DNA of 64,000 bases from Planctomycetota bacterium (GCA_003576845.1 QEVJ01000068.1:1-64000), one strand, 5' to 3'. Shown: positions 8,279 to 17,139, counted from the first letter of the stretch. Numbers and translations are program-made. Notes: generated by a model from the letters alone, not told the origin.

Positions 8279-9268
8279 CTACGGCAGCGCTTGGAAACCG
8301 TTTCCTTTGCCGCTACCCGGGGTCTTGAATATGTCGAGAAACCGATCTTCGTACTCGGCGAAAACTCCGATCCGGTCGAGTTCGCGTTTGAGTTCGTATG
8401 CCTTCGACCGATCTTGCCGAGCCTGATCGAAAAGTTCGCCGATGCGCCGCTCGTCCTCCCGGGTCAGCCGCGGCTGCTCGTCCTCTTCTTTTGCCGACCA
8501 CAGGCCGAATTCGTCCTCGCCTTCGTCTTGCTCGTGCTGGCGTTGCGCTGCCATTTGAGCTTCGACTTGCTCGAGAAGGTCTTCAAGTTGCTTTTCCATC
8601 GTTTCGGCCTGCGATTCCAGTTCGCCGAGATCGACCTGGATGCCGGATATACGGCCAAATGCGCGTAATACCGACAGCGATGCCTTGGGAAATGGAAGCT
8701 GCGCGAACAACTGGGGCGATTCACCCAGCAGGCATACGCCGGGAATGTTCTTTTCGGCGGCCGTGCCGACGAGCACGCCATTAAGCCCGCCGATCCGTCC
8801 TTCCTGGAGCACCTCGACGTCGTTCGCCCAGACTTCCTCCAACGTGGCGGCATTCGTGGCGGCGGCAAACACGCGCGACGGCGCCGACGGCCGCATCTCG
8901 GTCGCCATCGCGGCGAACGTGACGATCTTTTCGATCCCGAGCCCGTGGGCGAACTCCACCAGCCTCTGACAGAAGGCATGTCGCCCGGTGGGCGGCTGCG
9001 CCTCGCCGATAAACACGACGAGGTCGCGCTTCTCGGCCGGATCCTTCCAAACGAAGAACCGACTCCGCGGCAGCCGCGCCGTCTGGATTAGGCCTTTTTC
9101 AACCGTTACGGCCTCGACGTCGAACAACTCGCGGGCCGAAAACTCGGCAAATAGATGCATGCCGAGCTTTGCCATCAAATAGTAGCCGGCACTGATGGCG
9201 ACGTGCCCAATACCGGGCCACGCCGCGACGAGCCAAGGATGGTTCAATTTGAGTGGAGCTTCAGCCAT
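8279..9268 (-). CDS. PAC2-family (proteasome assembly chaperone-like) protein
   Basis: A 329-residue PAC2-domain protein. The N-terminal two thirds hold the domain: WLVAAWPGIGHVAISAGYYL, the DLVVFIGEAQPP strand, the GIEKIVTFAAMATEM segment and the GVCLLGESPQLFAQLPFP segment. The last 110 residues are charged and helix-rich (EDLLEQVEAQMAAQRQHE onwards), likely a coiled coil. PAC2 proteins are known as eukaryotic proteasome assembly chaperones, with homologues in archaea and bacteria whose roles are largely unknown. No proteasome gene is nearby. It is transcribed divergently from the ccm operon. Confidence 0.82.
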   Translation of the reverse strand: MAEAPLKLNHPWLVAAWPGIGHVAISAGYYLMAKLGMHLFAEFSARELFDVEAVTVEKGLIQTARLPRSRFFVWKDPAEKRDLVVFIGEAQPPTGRHAFCQRLVEFAHGLGIEKIVTFAAMATEMRPSAPSRVFAAATNAATLEEVWANDVEVLQEGRIGGLNGVLVGTAAEKNIPGVCLLGESPQLFAQLPFPKASLSVLRAFGRISGIQVDLGELESQAETMEKQLEDLLEQVEAQMAAQRQHEQDEGEDEFGLWSAKEEDEQPRLTREDERRIGELFDQARQDRSKAYELKRELDRIGVFAEYEDRFLDIFKTPGSGKGNGFQALP

Positions 9269-9586
9269 TGAAGTTCGCCTCCCGAACGTGACGCGATCGA
9301 GCGTTCAAGGATCGTGGGTCTAACTTGATTTTACGCAAGTGCCGTGCCGCCATCGCGAGCGTTCGTCTCGGGCAGGTTTTTATGAGATGCGTTGCGGACT
9401 CTGCTGGCAAACGGACGATTTGCCGTTTCCTTTTCGATTGGCAAAGTATGGACGAGTTCCTCGTTGCGCCATTTTTTCCTAAAAACAACGGCTATTGACC
9501 GGCGTTTGCGGCATTGCTATCGTTCGCCCCTCGATTTCTTGTCCCTGCCGCGCTTCAGGATCCCGTCAGGAGGGATGCGCCGAGCC
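9269..9586. other. divergent intergenic region before ccm operon
   Basis: About 300 bases without a convincing gene between the PAC2 gene (minus) and ccmE (plus). The frame in front of ccmE is open but the encoded peptide does not look like a protein. AGGAGG lies at 9568-9573, just before two possible ccmE starts. A promoter candidate inside it is listed separately. Confidence 0.6.
9495..9523 (+). promoter_or_regulatory. possible sigma70-type promoter of the ccm operon
   Basis: TTGACC at 9495-9500 matches five of six -35 consensus bases. A spacer of exactly 17 bases leads to TATCGT at 9518-9523, with four of six -10 bases. It is 64 bases or more upstream of ccmE and in the right direction. 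This is pattern matching only; planctomycete promoters are poorly characterised. Confidence 0.3.
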
Positions 9587-10072
9587 ATGCTGCCTTCGCC
9601 CGATCCGTCGTCTTCGGTTTCCCGCCGTGCATACGCCGGGCGGCGATATGTCCCGATACTTCTGGGGGCGACCACGATTCTCGGGGCAACTGTCTACGCC
9701 GCTTTTCTTGCCACCGATACGAGTTGGAAGTATTACGTCACGGCCGATGAATGCGTGGCGGAACTTGTGGCGCTGCGCGGTAGCCGCGTTCGCGTGAGCG
9801 GCGTCGTCGAAACCGGGACGCTCGACGTCAACGGCGAACGGTCCAGGGCCGCGTTCAAGCTGCGGGGAAGGAAAGAACTCCTCGAAACCGTGTGCACGGG
9901 AACCTTACCGGACAACTTGCAGGAAGGAATGGAAGTCGTCGTCGAGGGTTACTTGCAGAGGGACGGATCGCTCTGCGGCGACAAGGTGCTGACCAAGTGC
10001 GCCAGCAAGTACGACGAAGCCGGTGAGCAAGGAACGAATGTTGCCCGCCGCCGGGCCGACCGGAATCTCTGA
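9587..10072 (+). CDS. ccmE: CcmE haem chaperone, Cys (CxxxY) variant
   Basis: CcmE takes haem covalently from the CcmABCD complex and delivers it to the CcmF haem lyase outside the membrane. The 161-residue protein has one N-terminal membrane anchor (about residues 21-42), then an OB-fold-like domain with RGSRVRVSGVV and a GMEVVVEGYL strand. The haem-binding position reads LTKCASKYDE, so Cys138 replaces the usual His while Tyr142 is kept. This CxxxY form is known from Desulfovibrio and archaeal variant Ccm systems. Start is uncertain: ATG 9575 is one base after AGGAGG (9568-9573), ATG 9587 is 13 bases after it. ccmF begins three bases after the stop. Confidence 0.88.
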   Translation: MLPSPDPSSSVSRRAYAGRRYVPILLGATTILGATVYAAFLATDTSWKYYVTADECVAELVALRGSRVRVSGVVETGTLDVNGERSRAAFKLRGRKELLETVCTGTLPDNLQEGMEVVVEGYLQRDGSLCGDKVLTKCASKYDEAGEQGTNVARRRADRNL

Positions 10073-10074
10073 CC

Positions 10075-12135
10075 ATGCGAAACGTCGGCGAGTTGTGCCT
10101 GTTCGCGACGCTCGTGCTCTCGGGCGTTGCCGCGTTCGTCGGGCTATCGCCGGGCCTGGCAATCGTGCGCCGGCTGAGAGCGGGCGTGACGTTTGCCGTA
10201 AATGTGTGCCTGGTTCTGCTCACAGTCGTCGTGGGAATTCTCGCCGTGGCTCTGTGCCGCTGCGATTTCGCATTCGACTACGTCGCCCGAAACTCCAGCG
10301 AGTTGCTGCCGTGGTATTACTCGCTCTCGTCGTTGTGGGTTGGCCAGGCGGGGTCGTTGCTGCTGTGGGCGTGGTTTTTGACGGTGCTGGCGGCGGCGTT
10401 TCGCTGGCGGCGGCGACGTGCGGAGATTGCGACGGACATAGGGCCGGCGAATGATTCCGTCGCGCAAGCCGGCGGCGGGAACGTCGATCGTTTGGCCGAG
10501 CCGACCTGCGGCGTGCTGATGGGCTATTTGGCCTTCTTGGTGGCGATTATGGTCTTCGCCGCCGATCCGATGGCAGCCAACCCACGAATCTCCAGCGACG
10601 GGGCTGGCCTAAGTCCGCTGTTGCAACATCCGGCGATGCTCATTCACCCACCGGTCGTGTTTCTCGGATACGCGCTGTGGACGATGCCGTTTGCCTTGGC
10701 GATCGCCGCGCTCGCTACCGGTCGAACCGAGGGCGATTGGCTTCCGCAAGCGCGAAGATGGTCGCTTGCTGCCTGGATGGTGCTGGGAGCGGGGATTCTG
10801 CTTGGCGCGCAATGGGCCTACGAGGAACTCGGCTGGGGCGGCTACTGGGGGTGGGACCCGGTCGAAAACGGGTCGTTGATTCCCTGGATTGCCGGTACGG
10901 CGGCCGTACATGCGCTCATGGTCTGGCAGCATTGCAAGACGCTCAAGAAAACGGCCGTCGCGCTGGTGATCGCGACGTTTGGGCTGTGCAACTTCGCGAC
11001 GTTTTTGACCCGCAGCGGCGTGTTCAGCAGCCTCCATGCATTTAGCAACTCGCCGATCGGTTGGCTGTTTCTCGCCCTGATGGCCGCACTGCTGGCAAGC
11101 GGCGGGTACTTGCTCGTGCGGCGGCGGGCCCTGCTTGCGGCGGATCGACCTTGGGGCGCGGTTCTCAGCCGCGAGTCGGTGATTCTTGTGGCGATCGTCG
11201 CCCTCATGCTGTTTCTTACCGCCGTGCTTGGCGGAACGCTCAGTTCGGCCATTTCGAGCGCGGTGGCCGAGCGGGTGATTCTCGTCGGCCCGAGCTTCTA
11301 CAACGGAGCGTTGCTGCCGGTGGCGCTCGTGTTGCTGCCGGCGACGGCCTTGGCGCCGCTCTTGCGCTGGGGAAAGTCGCCGACAGGAACACAGGCACGC
11401 TGTATCGCCGCGAGCGCTGCCGCGGGGTCGACCGTCGGCGCGGGTTTGTTCGCGATGGGCGCCCTTGCCGCCTTGCCGGCCGCCGTCGCGGGCATCGGCG
11501 CGTTCTCGGTGGCTTCGCTTGTCGCCGCGCTCGGCATTGACGTCGCCAAGCGGACATCCGAATCGCACGTCGCCGGATTCGTCGGAACAGTGGCCCTCCG
11601 CAGGCCGTTGTACGCGGGCTTTGTGGTTCATCTTGGCTTTGTTGCCCTGTCGTTGGGAGTCGCGGCGTCGAGTGCCGGGTCGCGGCAACAGGACGTTCGC
11701 TTGCCGCCCGGAGATGCAATCGACTGGAACGGGCGTCGAGTGCGTTTCGTCGAGCCGCGCGAGCGGATGCTGCCCGATAAGATGATCGTCGAAGCCGAAC
11801 TGGTCGTGGCGTCGCCGTCGCGCGAGGTCGTCCTTGCGCCGGCGCGGCACTTCCACCGGTTAGCGGGCGACTGGACGACCGAAGTCGCGATCGACTCGAC
11901 GCTGTGGAGCGACGTCTACGCGATCCTGCACGGAACCGACGCCGAAGGACGCGTGCGGCTCACGCTCATCGAGAATCCGATGGTCGCCTGGATTTGGCTC
12001 GGGGGAATCGTCATGGGAATTGGCGGGCTGCTGCGATTGTGGCCGGCGCGGCGACGGGATGCTGCCCGCAATCCGGTGTCGACAAACGCGACCGTGCGCG
12101 CCGCGCCGTTGAAACCGCTGCGCGACGCGGCCTGA
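10075..12135 (+). CDS. ccmF: cytochrome c haem lyase subunit CcmF
   Basis: CcmF attaches haem from CcmE to CxxCH motifs of apocytochromes. This is a 686-residue protein with many membrane helices, close to usual family length. Family signatures include SLSSLWVGQAGSLLLWAW, the HPPVVFLGYALWTMPFALA segment with conserved His, and the tryptophan-rich WWD loop GWGGYWGWDPVENGSLIPW. LTRSGVFSSLHAF follows, as in other CcmF proteins. The C-terminal 150 residues contain a soluble, externally exposed stretch before the final helix. It follows ccmE by two bases. In variant systems lacking CcmH it is expected to act without that partner. Confidence 0.95.
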   Translation: MRNVGELCLFATLVLSGVAAFVGLSPGLAIVRRLRAGVTFAVNVCLVLLTVVVGILAVALCRCDFAFDYVARNSSELLPWYYSLSSLWVGQAGSLLLWAWFLTVLAAAFRWRRRRAEIATDIGPANDSVAQAGGGNVDRLAEPTCGVLMGYLAFLVAIMVFAADPMAANPRISSDGAGLSPLLQHPAMLIHPPVVFLGYALWTMPFALAIAALATGRTEGDWLPQARRWSLAAWMVLGAGILLGAQWAYEELGWGGYWGWDPVENGSLIPWIAGTAAVHALMVWQHCKTLKKTAVALVIATFGLCNFATFLTRSGVFSSLHAFSNSPIGWLFLALMAALLASGGYLLVRRRALLAADRPWGAVLSRESVILVAIVALMLFLTAVLGGTLSSAISSAVAERVILVGPSFYNGALLPVALVLLPATALAPLLRWGKSPTGTQARCIAASAAAGSTVGAGLFAMGALAALPAAVAGIGAFSVASLVAALGIDVAKRTSESHVAGFVGTVALRRPLYAGFVVHLGFVALSLGVAASSAGSRQQDVRLPPGDAIDWNGRRVRFVEPRERMLPDKMIVEAELVVASPSREVVLAPARHFHRLAGDWTTEVAIDSTLWSDVYAILHGTDAEGRVRLTLIENPMVAWIWLGGIVMGIGGLLRLWPARRRDAARNPVSTNATVRAAPLKPLRDAA

Positions 12136-12167
12136 AGCCTTCGCAAAACGACGTTCGAGTACGGTAT

Positions 12168-12914
12168 ATGCCTTTGATGCGTCACGCGAGCGAATGCCCG
12201 GTGGTCGAGCGCGAGTTTGCGCTCGAAGCGCAGTCGCTATCGGTAGATTACGGGCATCGGCGCATTTTGCGGTCGCTGACCATCGCGATTCGCCCTGGAG
12301 AGATCGTCGAATTGCGCGGCGGGAACGGATCGGGCAAGACGACGTTGCTGCGATGTCTGGCCGGCATCGTGCGTCCGACGCTGGGGCGAGTCACCTGGTT
12401 TGGCGAACCGGCCGGGTGTTGCACGGCGATGCGGAAGTGGCTTGGCGTGCTTGCGCACGAAAGTAGCCTCTATTCCCATCTGACGCTGGCCGAAAACCTG
12501 TTGTTCGTCGCCCGCGTTTGCGGCGTGGAGCGGCCGCGGGAGCGAGTTGCCGAGGCACTACACGAGATCGGACTGGCGGATCGAAGCCAATGCACGCCGC
12601 CAAAGGTTTCCCGCGGCACGCGGCAACGTGTGTCGATTGCCCGGGCGTTCCTTCACGGGCCGCGCGTCGTGCTGCTGGACGAACCGTTCACCGGGCTGGA
12701 TGCGGCGGGCCGCGATTGGCTCGTCGCGCGGCTCGCGAGGGCGCGAGACGAAGGGCAGACCGTGTGCCTTGCCACGCACGAGCAGGTTGGGTCGCTCGCC
12801 GTGTGCGATCGCGTATTCACCTTGCACGACGGAAAGTTCACGGCGAACGAAGCAACAGCCGACCATCCGCCGATCGGCGTTGCGAACTCGAAACAACGTA
12901 TGCCTGCGGCTTGA
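12168..12914 (+). CDS. ccmA: haem exporter ATP-binding protein CcmA
   Basis: The ABC ATPase that powers release of haem-loaded CcmE from CcmC. The 248-residue protein has Walker A GGNGSGKTT (residues 51-59), Walker B RVVLLDEPFTGLD and the switch His in LATHEQ. The ABC signature is divergent, reading VSRGTRQRVSIARA where most transporters have LSGGQ; CcmA signatures are often loose. I place the start at ATG 12168, 32 bases after ccmF, because upstream in-frame sequence is a shadow of ccmF. ATG 12177 is a second option. ccmB begins three bases after the stop. Confidence 0.9.
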   Translation: MPLMRHASECPVVEREFALEAQSLSVDYGHRRILRSLTIAIRPGEIVELRGGNGSGKTTLLRCLAGIVRPTLGRVTWFGEPAGCCTAMRKWLGVLAHESSLYSHLTLAENLLFVARVCGVERPRERVAEALHEIGLADRSQCTPPKVSRGTRQRVSIARAFLHGPRVVLLDEPFTGLDAAGRDWLVARLARARDEGQTVCLATHEQVGSLAVCDRVFTLHDGKFTANEATADHPPIGVANSKQRMPAA

Positions 12915-12917
12915 ATC

Positions 12918-13595
12918 ATGCGCCATGCAATGCACAACCTGTGCTGGATCCTCCACAAGGATTTGCTGACGGAGCTGCGGTCGCGCGGGGCATGGTCGAC
13001 GATGGTGCTGACGGGAATCGTGGTCGCGGTGATTTTCAGCGTGCAAAGCGAAGCAGCCGCGGCGTACAAGCAGCAAACGATCGGCTGCTTGCTGTGGATG
13101 GCGGTGTTTTTGGCCGCAATTCCGATGATGGATCGAGGTTTCGCAATCGAACGCGAGAACGGTTGCTGGGACGGGCTGCGACAATTGCCGGTCGCAGGGA
13201 GCGTGATTTTTATCGCCAAGCTGGCGGCCAACGTCCTGGCATTGGGAATTCTCGAATGCTTGTTGATGCCGTTGTTTTTCGTGCTTTCGAGCGTGCCCCT
13301 GCCCGGCGGCGCGGGCCCGCTCGTGCTCGTAGCATTGCTTGCGAACATCGCCCTGGCGTCTGTCGGGACGACGGTCGGTTGTTTGGGCGTTGGACGCCGG
13401 AGCGGCGCGGCGCTGGTCGTGCTCGTGTTGCCGCTCCTGATTCCCGTCCTGCTGGCGGCGGCCGAGTGTACGCGGCTGACCGTGGCAGGGAACGCGGGCG
13501 AAGTGTACTGGCGATGGTTGCAGTTGCTGGCCGTGTTCGATGTGTTGTTCGTCGCGGCCGGCCTGGTGTTGTTCGAAACGGCGAGCGAGGAGTAA
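12918..13595 (+). CDS. ccmB: haem exporter membrane protein CcmB
   Basis: A 225-residue permease-like subunit with six predicted membrane helices that pairs with CcmA and CcmC. The N-terminal cytoplasmic segment HNLCWILHKDLLTELRSR is typical of CcmB (KDLxxExR pattern), and the first-loop DRGFAIERENGCWDGL block is also characteristic. Length equals the usual 220 or so residues. It is tightly packed between ccmA and ccmC, so these are expected to be translated from a single mRNA. Confidence 0.92.
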   Translation: MRHAMHNLCWILHKDLLTELRSRGAWSTMVLTGIVVAVIFSVQSEAAAAYKQQTIGCLLWMAVFLAAIPMMDRGFAIERENGCWDGLRQLPVAGSVIFIAKLAANVLALGILECLLMPLFFVLSSVPLPGGAGPLVLVALLANIALASVGTTVGCLGVGRRSGAALVVLVLPLLIPVLLAAAECTRLTVAGNAGEVYWRWLQLLAVFDVLFVAAGLVLFETASEE

Positions 13596-13599
13596 TGCG

Positions 13600-14283
13600 A
13601 TGAACGAAGCAACTCGCGGAGCGATGTGGAGATTTGCGGCGTTGCGCATCGTATTGGCGGCGTGGCTGGCGACGGCCGTATGGCTGGCCCTCGGTTTTGC
13701 GCCGACGGAACGGACGATGGGCGACGCGCAGCGGATCGTCTACGTCCACGTGCCCGTGGCATGGTTGGGATTGCTGTGGATGCTGGTAACAGCCGGCTGC
13801 GGCGCGGCGTACCTAGTCCGGCGCAATCTGTGGTGGGATGCGTGGGCACATTCGGCGGCCGAGGTCGGCTGGGTATGTTGCTCGCTGACCTTGGTGACGG
13901 GATCGCTTTGGGCGCGATCCGCCTGGGGCACGTGGTGGGAATGGGACCCGCGGCTCACCACGGCGTTCATCTTGTGGCTGATTTATTCGGGCGTGCTGTT
14001 TGCGCGGTCGAGCGTCGAGGAACCGCACCGGCGGGCGCGCGTTGGCGCCGCGCTGGCGATTCTCGGATCGCTGGACATCCCGATGGTCGTGATGGCCACG
14101 CGGTGGTTTCGCGGGTTGCACCCGATGAATCCGGAAATGACGCCGGCGATGCGGATTACGCTGCTCGTGGGTGTCGTGGGATGGACGGCCGCGTTCGCGT
14201 GGCTCGCCAATTTGCGGCGCAAGCAGATCGGCATGGAGCGGATCGTTCGGCAGTCGCAATCGGTGTTGGAAGCGGCGTGTTAG
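13600..14283 (+). CDS. ccmC: haem-handling protein CcmC
   Basis: CcmC presents haem to CcmE at the outer face of the membrane. The 227-residue protein has six membrane helices, the WWD motif WGTWWEWDPRLT, and the flanking haem-ligand histidines in YVHVPVAW and GLHPMNP. The start at 13600 follows the ccmB stop by four bases; an upstream in-frame extension only re-reads ccmB in another frame. The family is shared with CcsA/CcmF, but size and position make CcmC clear. Confidence 0.94.
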   Translation: MNEATRGAMWRFAALRIVLAAWLATAVWLALGFAPTERTMGDAQRIVYVHVPVAWLGLLWMLVTAGCGAAYLVRRNLWWDAWAHSAAEVGWVCCSLTLVTGSLWARSAWGTWWEWDPRLTTAFILWLIYSGVLFARSSVEEPHRRARVGAALAILGSLDIPMVVMATRWFRGLHPMNPEMTPAMRITLLVGVVGWTAAFAWLANLRRKQIGMERIVRQSQSVLEAAC

Positions 14284-14304
14284 TCCGGCGGGAAACTCGA
14301 AAAG

Positions 14305-14487
14305 ATGGAGCCGATGATGACGACGGCGGTGTTGGGCTTTGGAATCGTGTGTGCGGCGATTGTCGCGTTCGTGTGCCGGTTGGAACTTCGGCAGCGCAAG
14401 TTAGCGCGTCAGTACGACGCGCTTGCGAGCGCGGTTCAAGATTGCGACGACGCACGGGGCGAGCGGCGGCTGGAGCGTGCCGCTTAG
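14305..14487 (+). CDS. ccmD: CcmD-like small membrane protein
   Basis: A 60-residue peptide with a single hydrophobic helix near the N-terminus (AVLGFGIVCAAIVAFVC) followed by a charged tail (RLELRQRKLARQYDAL). CcmD proteins have this shape and stabilise the CcmABC-CcmE complex. Sequence conservation in CcmD is weak, so the call rests on size, topology and position directly after ccmC. The start may be any of the Met codons at 14305, 14314 or 14317; GAAAAG precedes the first. Confidence 0.65.
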   Translation: MEPMMTTAVLGFGIVCAAIVAFVCRLELRQRKLARQYDALASAVQDCDDARGERRLERAA

Positions 14488-14526
14488 TGCGGCCGCAAAC
14501 ACGTACCGAGCGTTGGGGAGAATCCC

Positions 14527-15543
14527 GTGTCATTTTCTGCGGTAATTCTGGCGACGTGGCTGGCAACTGCGGTCGTCGCGCCGCCAGACGGCACGATTGA
14601 CGGGATCGTGGTCAACCTTTCGCGCGACGGCCGGCCGGCTGCGGAGGTGGAGGTCGAACTGCGCGCGGAACTCGACGGCGAGCTCGTGCCCGTGGCCCGC
14701 ACGCGAACCGACGCCCGCGGCGCATTCGCGTTTCGCGGCGTGCCACTCGATCGGACGTTGACCTACGTTGCGGGGGCGAATCGGGACGGCGTTCAATACG
14801 CGACTTCCAAATTCGCCTTGGGACCCGAACGGCGCACGGCGCACGTGCGGTTGAACGTGCGCGACGCGGAGACGGAAAGCAATCCGCTAGTACTTCGGCG
14901 GCACGACGTGGTGATCGAGCCGGCGCCCGGTGTGTTGCACGTAACGGAAGCCTTGCTCGTCGATAACCCGACGGCGAAGACCTATGTGGGAAAGGCCCGC
15001 GGCGACGCGCCGATGCCGGTGACGTTTGAACTAGGCATTCCGACCGACTTCGAACGGCTCACGTTCGAGGAAGAGTTTTGGGGCCGCAGCTTTGCGCTCG
15101 TCGGCGGCAAAGTCGTCGCGAGCGTGCCGTGGGAACCGGGCCAGCGGTGGGTGCGATTTACGTATTCTGCCCGGAACGAAGCGGCGTATCGGCGGTGGGA
15201 GCGGGCGATCGACGCGCCGTGCGAACGGATGTCCGTGCGCGTGAAGGGGAGCGGCGGGGAGAACATCGAATGCAGCCTCCCCTTCGACGGAGAGGCAGGG
15301 GACCGGGCCGTTTTCGCGGCCGCGGGACAGTCGCTCGCGGCGGGAGATGCGGTGTGGGTCGGGTTGGGAGACTTGCCGGTGTCGTGGACGACCTACGCAC
15401 GTTGGGCCGCCGTCGCCGTGCTGGCGTTAACTGTCGCAAGCCTCACGTACTGGAGCCGGCGTCGCAATAAGTCGGCGCGCGGCTCCAACGCGCAATTAAC
15501 GTCGGTACATGCTCAGCGGCACCAACGCCGACGCGCAGCGTAA
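14527..15543 (+). CDS. membrane-anchored extracytoplasmic protein behind the ccm genes, function unknown
   Basis: A 338-residue protein with a GTG start preceded by GGGGAG. It has an N-terminal signal-like helix, a beta-rich domain at about residues 22-112 resembling carboxypeptidase-regulatory-like (Ig-type) folds (GIVVNLSRDGRPAAEVEV), a second unassigned region, and a C-terminal membrane helix at about 291-309. It ends in a basic, probably cytoplasmic tail. It has only two cysteines after the signal (232 and 249) and no CxxC, so it is not a CcmG/CcmH-type thiol reductase. It follows the ccmD-like gene by 39 bases on the same strand, so it is probably in the operon. A role as apocytochrome chaperone or cytochrome complex assembly factor is speculation. 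Confidence 0.7.
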   Translation: MSFSAVILATWLATAVVAPPDGTIDGIVVNLSRDGRPAAEVEVELRAELDGELVPVARTRTDARGAFAFRGVPLDRTLTYVAGANRDGVQYATSKFALGPERRTAHVRLNVRDAETESNPLVLRRHDVVIEPAPGVLHVTEALLVDNPTAKTYVGKARGDAPMPVTFELGIPTDFERLTFEEEFWGRSFALVGGKVVASVPWEPGQRWVRFTYSARNEAAYRRWERAIDAPCERMSVRVKGSGGENIECSLPFDGEAGDRAVFAAAGQSLAAGDAVWVGLGDLPVSWTTYARWAAVAVLALTVASLTYWSRRRNKSARGSNAQLTSVHAQRHQRRRAA

Positions 15544-15611
15544 ACGCAACCTAACGCATTCGCCGCGATCACACAGCGTCGCGTCTCACGCCGCCGGACT
15601 CAACGCCTGAT

Positions 15612-16175
15612 TCACTGAACTTCGAGCGTCCGCAGGAAGGCGAAAAACGCCTGCTCGTGCGCGGCCATCGTTTTGGCCGGTCCGTAAGCTTTGATGAAGT
15701 GCAATTGGCCATCGACCGGGGCAATCGCGGCCAATAGGCGGTATCCCTCGCGCTCTACGCCTGGGGCGAAGGGGCCGGGCTGGTCGTTATACGTGCCCGA
15801 CAGATCGAGGACGCTCAGCTTCACGTCGCCGACTTCAATCTCTTTGACGTCGCCTTGCTTGACGCCGCCGGAGAATTGATCGCGCCAGCGCTGGAGATTG
15901 GCGTCGATGCTGCCGCCGGCGACGCTGACCGTAAGCCGACCGTCCTGGTCGTGGCCGTCGGCTTTGGGTAACGCGAAATCGGCGAGAACGAATTGGCTTC
16001 GCGGAGGCTGACGGCGCCACGTTTCGGGCGCCTTGAGCCGGACACGGCCCGCGGCGACTACCGGCCCCAACTCGCCTGTGTTGGCATCATCCGTAGGGTC
16101 GGCCTGCAACGGCGCGCGCGTCGGGCCAGTCTCGGCGATATCGGCGGGCGGCGAACCGCGCCATATCGCACACAC
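15612..16175 (-). CDS. hypothetical protein, possibly a secreted or lipid-anchored planctomycete protein
   Basis: A 187-residue protein of unknown function. The core runs RVRLKAPETWRRQPPRSQFV, FALPKADGHDQDGRLTVSV and LSVLDLSGTYNDQPGPFAPG, ending in a Phe/Leu-rich helix (EQAFFAFLRTLEV). This resembles a planctomycete family usually made as lipoproteins. Here no proper signal peptide is visible, and the only start codon before the core is a GTG at 16175. The frame stays open a little further upstream (Ala-rich, to a stop near 16250) but without a good start. The 5' end may therefore be damaged, frameshifted, or read from an unusual codon. Confidence 0.6.
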   Translation of the reverse strand: MCAIWRGSPPADIAETGPTRAPLQADPTDDANTGELGPVVAAGRVRLKAPETWRRQPPRSQFVLADFALPKADGHDQDGRLTVSVAGGSIDANLQRWRDQFSGGVKQGDVKEIEVGDVKLSVLDLSGTYNDQPGPFAPGVEREGYRLLAAIAPVDGQLHFIKAYGPAKTMAAHEQAFFAFLRTLEVQ

Positions 16176-16447
16176 CGTGCGAGGCTTGACGAATGTTCGG
16201 CTGGCTACGCCCTCGGTCGGAGCCGCGGCAGCCGCAACGCGGTCACGGTATCAGCGTTCTGCCGCCCTGTCCAGCAATACAAAATCGCGCTTGGCTCTAC
16301 GTGGAAAATCACCGGCCAAGATATTTGGCGCGGGAGCATCGCGACGCTAAACTTTTCGGTCGGACTCGGGCAAACGGTACGTCGCTTGCTGCTCGCACTG
16401 GCTGATTGCTATTACTCCCGACCACTTTGCAACGGAGTTACCCGACC

Positions 16448-17020
16448 ATGATCGCTTACGCAAGTCGAAATTGGCGCGCCATCGTGTGTTCGATCGTCGT
16501 CGTTGGCGTCGTGACGTTGGGATTCGCGCTATCCCAAGCGCCGCTGGCCGTCGCGCAATCGGACGATGCGAAGAAGGCGCCGGCCGCGGCCGAACCTGCG
16601 CCGCCGGAAGGTCAAACGTATGTGGGTACGAAGCGCTGCGCGGCGTGCCACTTCGACCAGTTCCTCAAGTGGAAGAAGACCAAGCACTCGCAAGCGTTCG
16701 ACGTGCTCACCGCCAAGTACCAGGCGGATGCCAAGTGTCTGAAATGCCATACGACCGGTTATGGCGAGGCGACCGGCTTCAAGGATAAGGCCAAAACGCC
16801 CGACCTGTTGGCCGTGTCGTGCGAGAACTGCCACGGCCCGGGCAGCAAACACGAGGAAGTGGCCAAGACGTTCAGCGCGGTAAAGAAGCTGTCGCCCGAA
16901 CAGGACAAAGCGGTGCGCGACACGATTTGGAAGATGCTGCCGCAGAACGTGTGCGTGACGTGCCACATGGTGCAGGGGCACCACGAATCGCAGACGCCGC
17001 CGGAACTGCGGAAGAAGTAA
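16448..17020 (+). CDS. tetrahaem cytochrome c (c554-like)
   Basis: A 190-residue exported protein with a signal peptide (cleavage probably after AVAQS, near residue 37) and four CxxCH haem sites: CAACH, CLKCH, CENCH and CVTCH. The spacing and the TYVGTKRCAACHFDQFLKWK opening resemble the cytochrome c554-type fold. It should be a periplasmic or paryphoplasmic electron carrier whose haems are attached by the Ccm system encoded just upstream. It is convergent with the multihaem/cytochrome b operon, which makes it a likely donor or acceptor for that complex, though this is inference. Confidence 0.88.
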   Translation: MIAYASRNWRAIVCSIVVVGVVTLGFALSQAPLAVAQSDDAKKAPAAAEPAPPEGQTYVGTKRCAACHFDQFLKWKKTKHSQAFDVLTAKYQADAKCLKCHTTGYGEATGFKDKAKTPDLLAVSCENCHGPGSKHEEVAKTFSAVKKLSPEQDKAVRDTIWKMLPQNVCVTCHMVQGHHESQTPPELRKK

Positions 17021-17139
17021 TCGCAATTCGATTTCCGCTGCGGCCGGCGATGGACCGGCCAGGTCGACTCGACCGGGCGACGAGCGAGCGCTACGGGCAG
17101 GGCGCGTGTTTCTTGCCGGCCGCGTATCCGCTCACCCGG

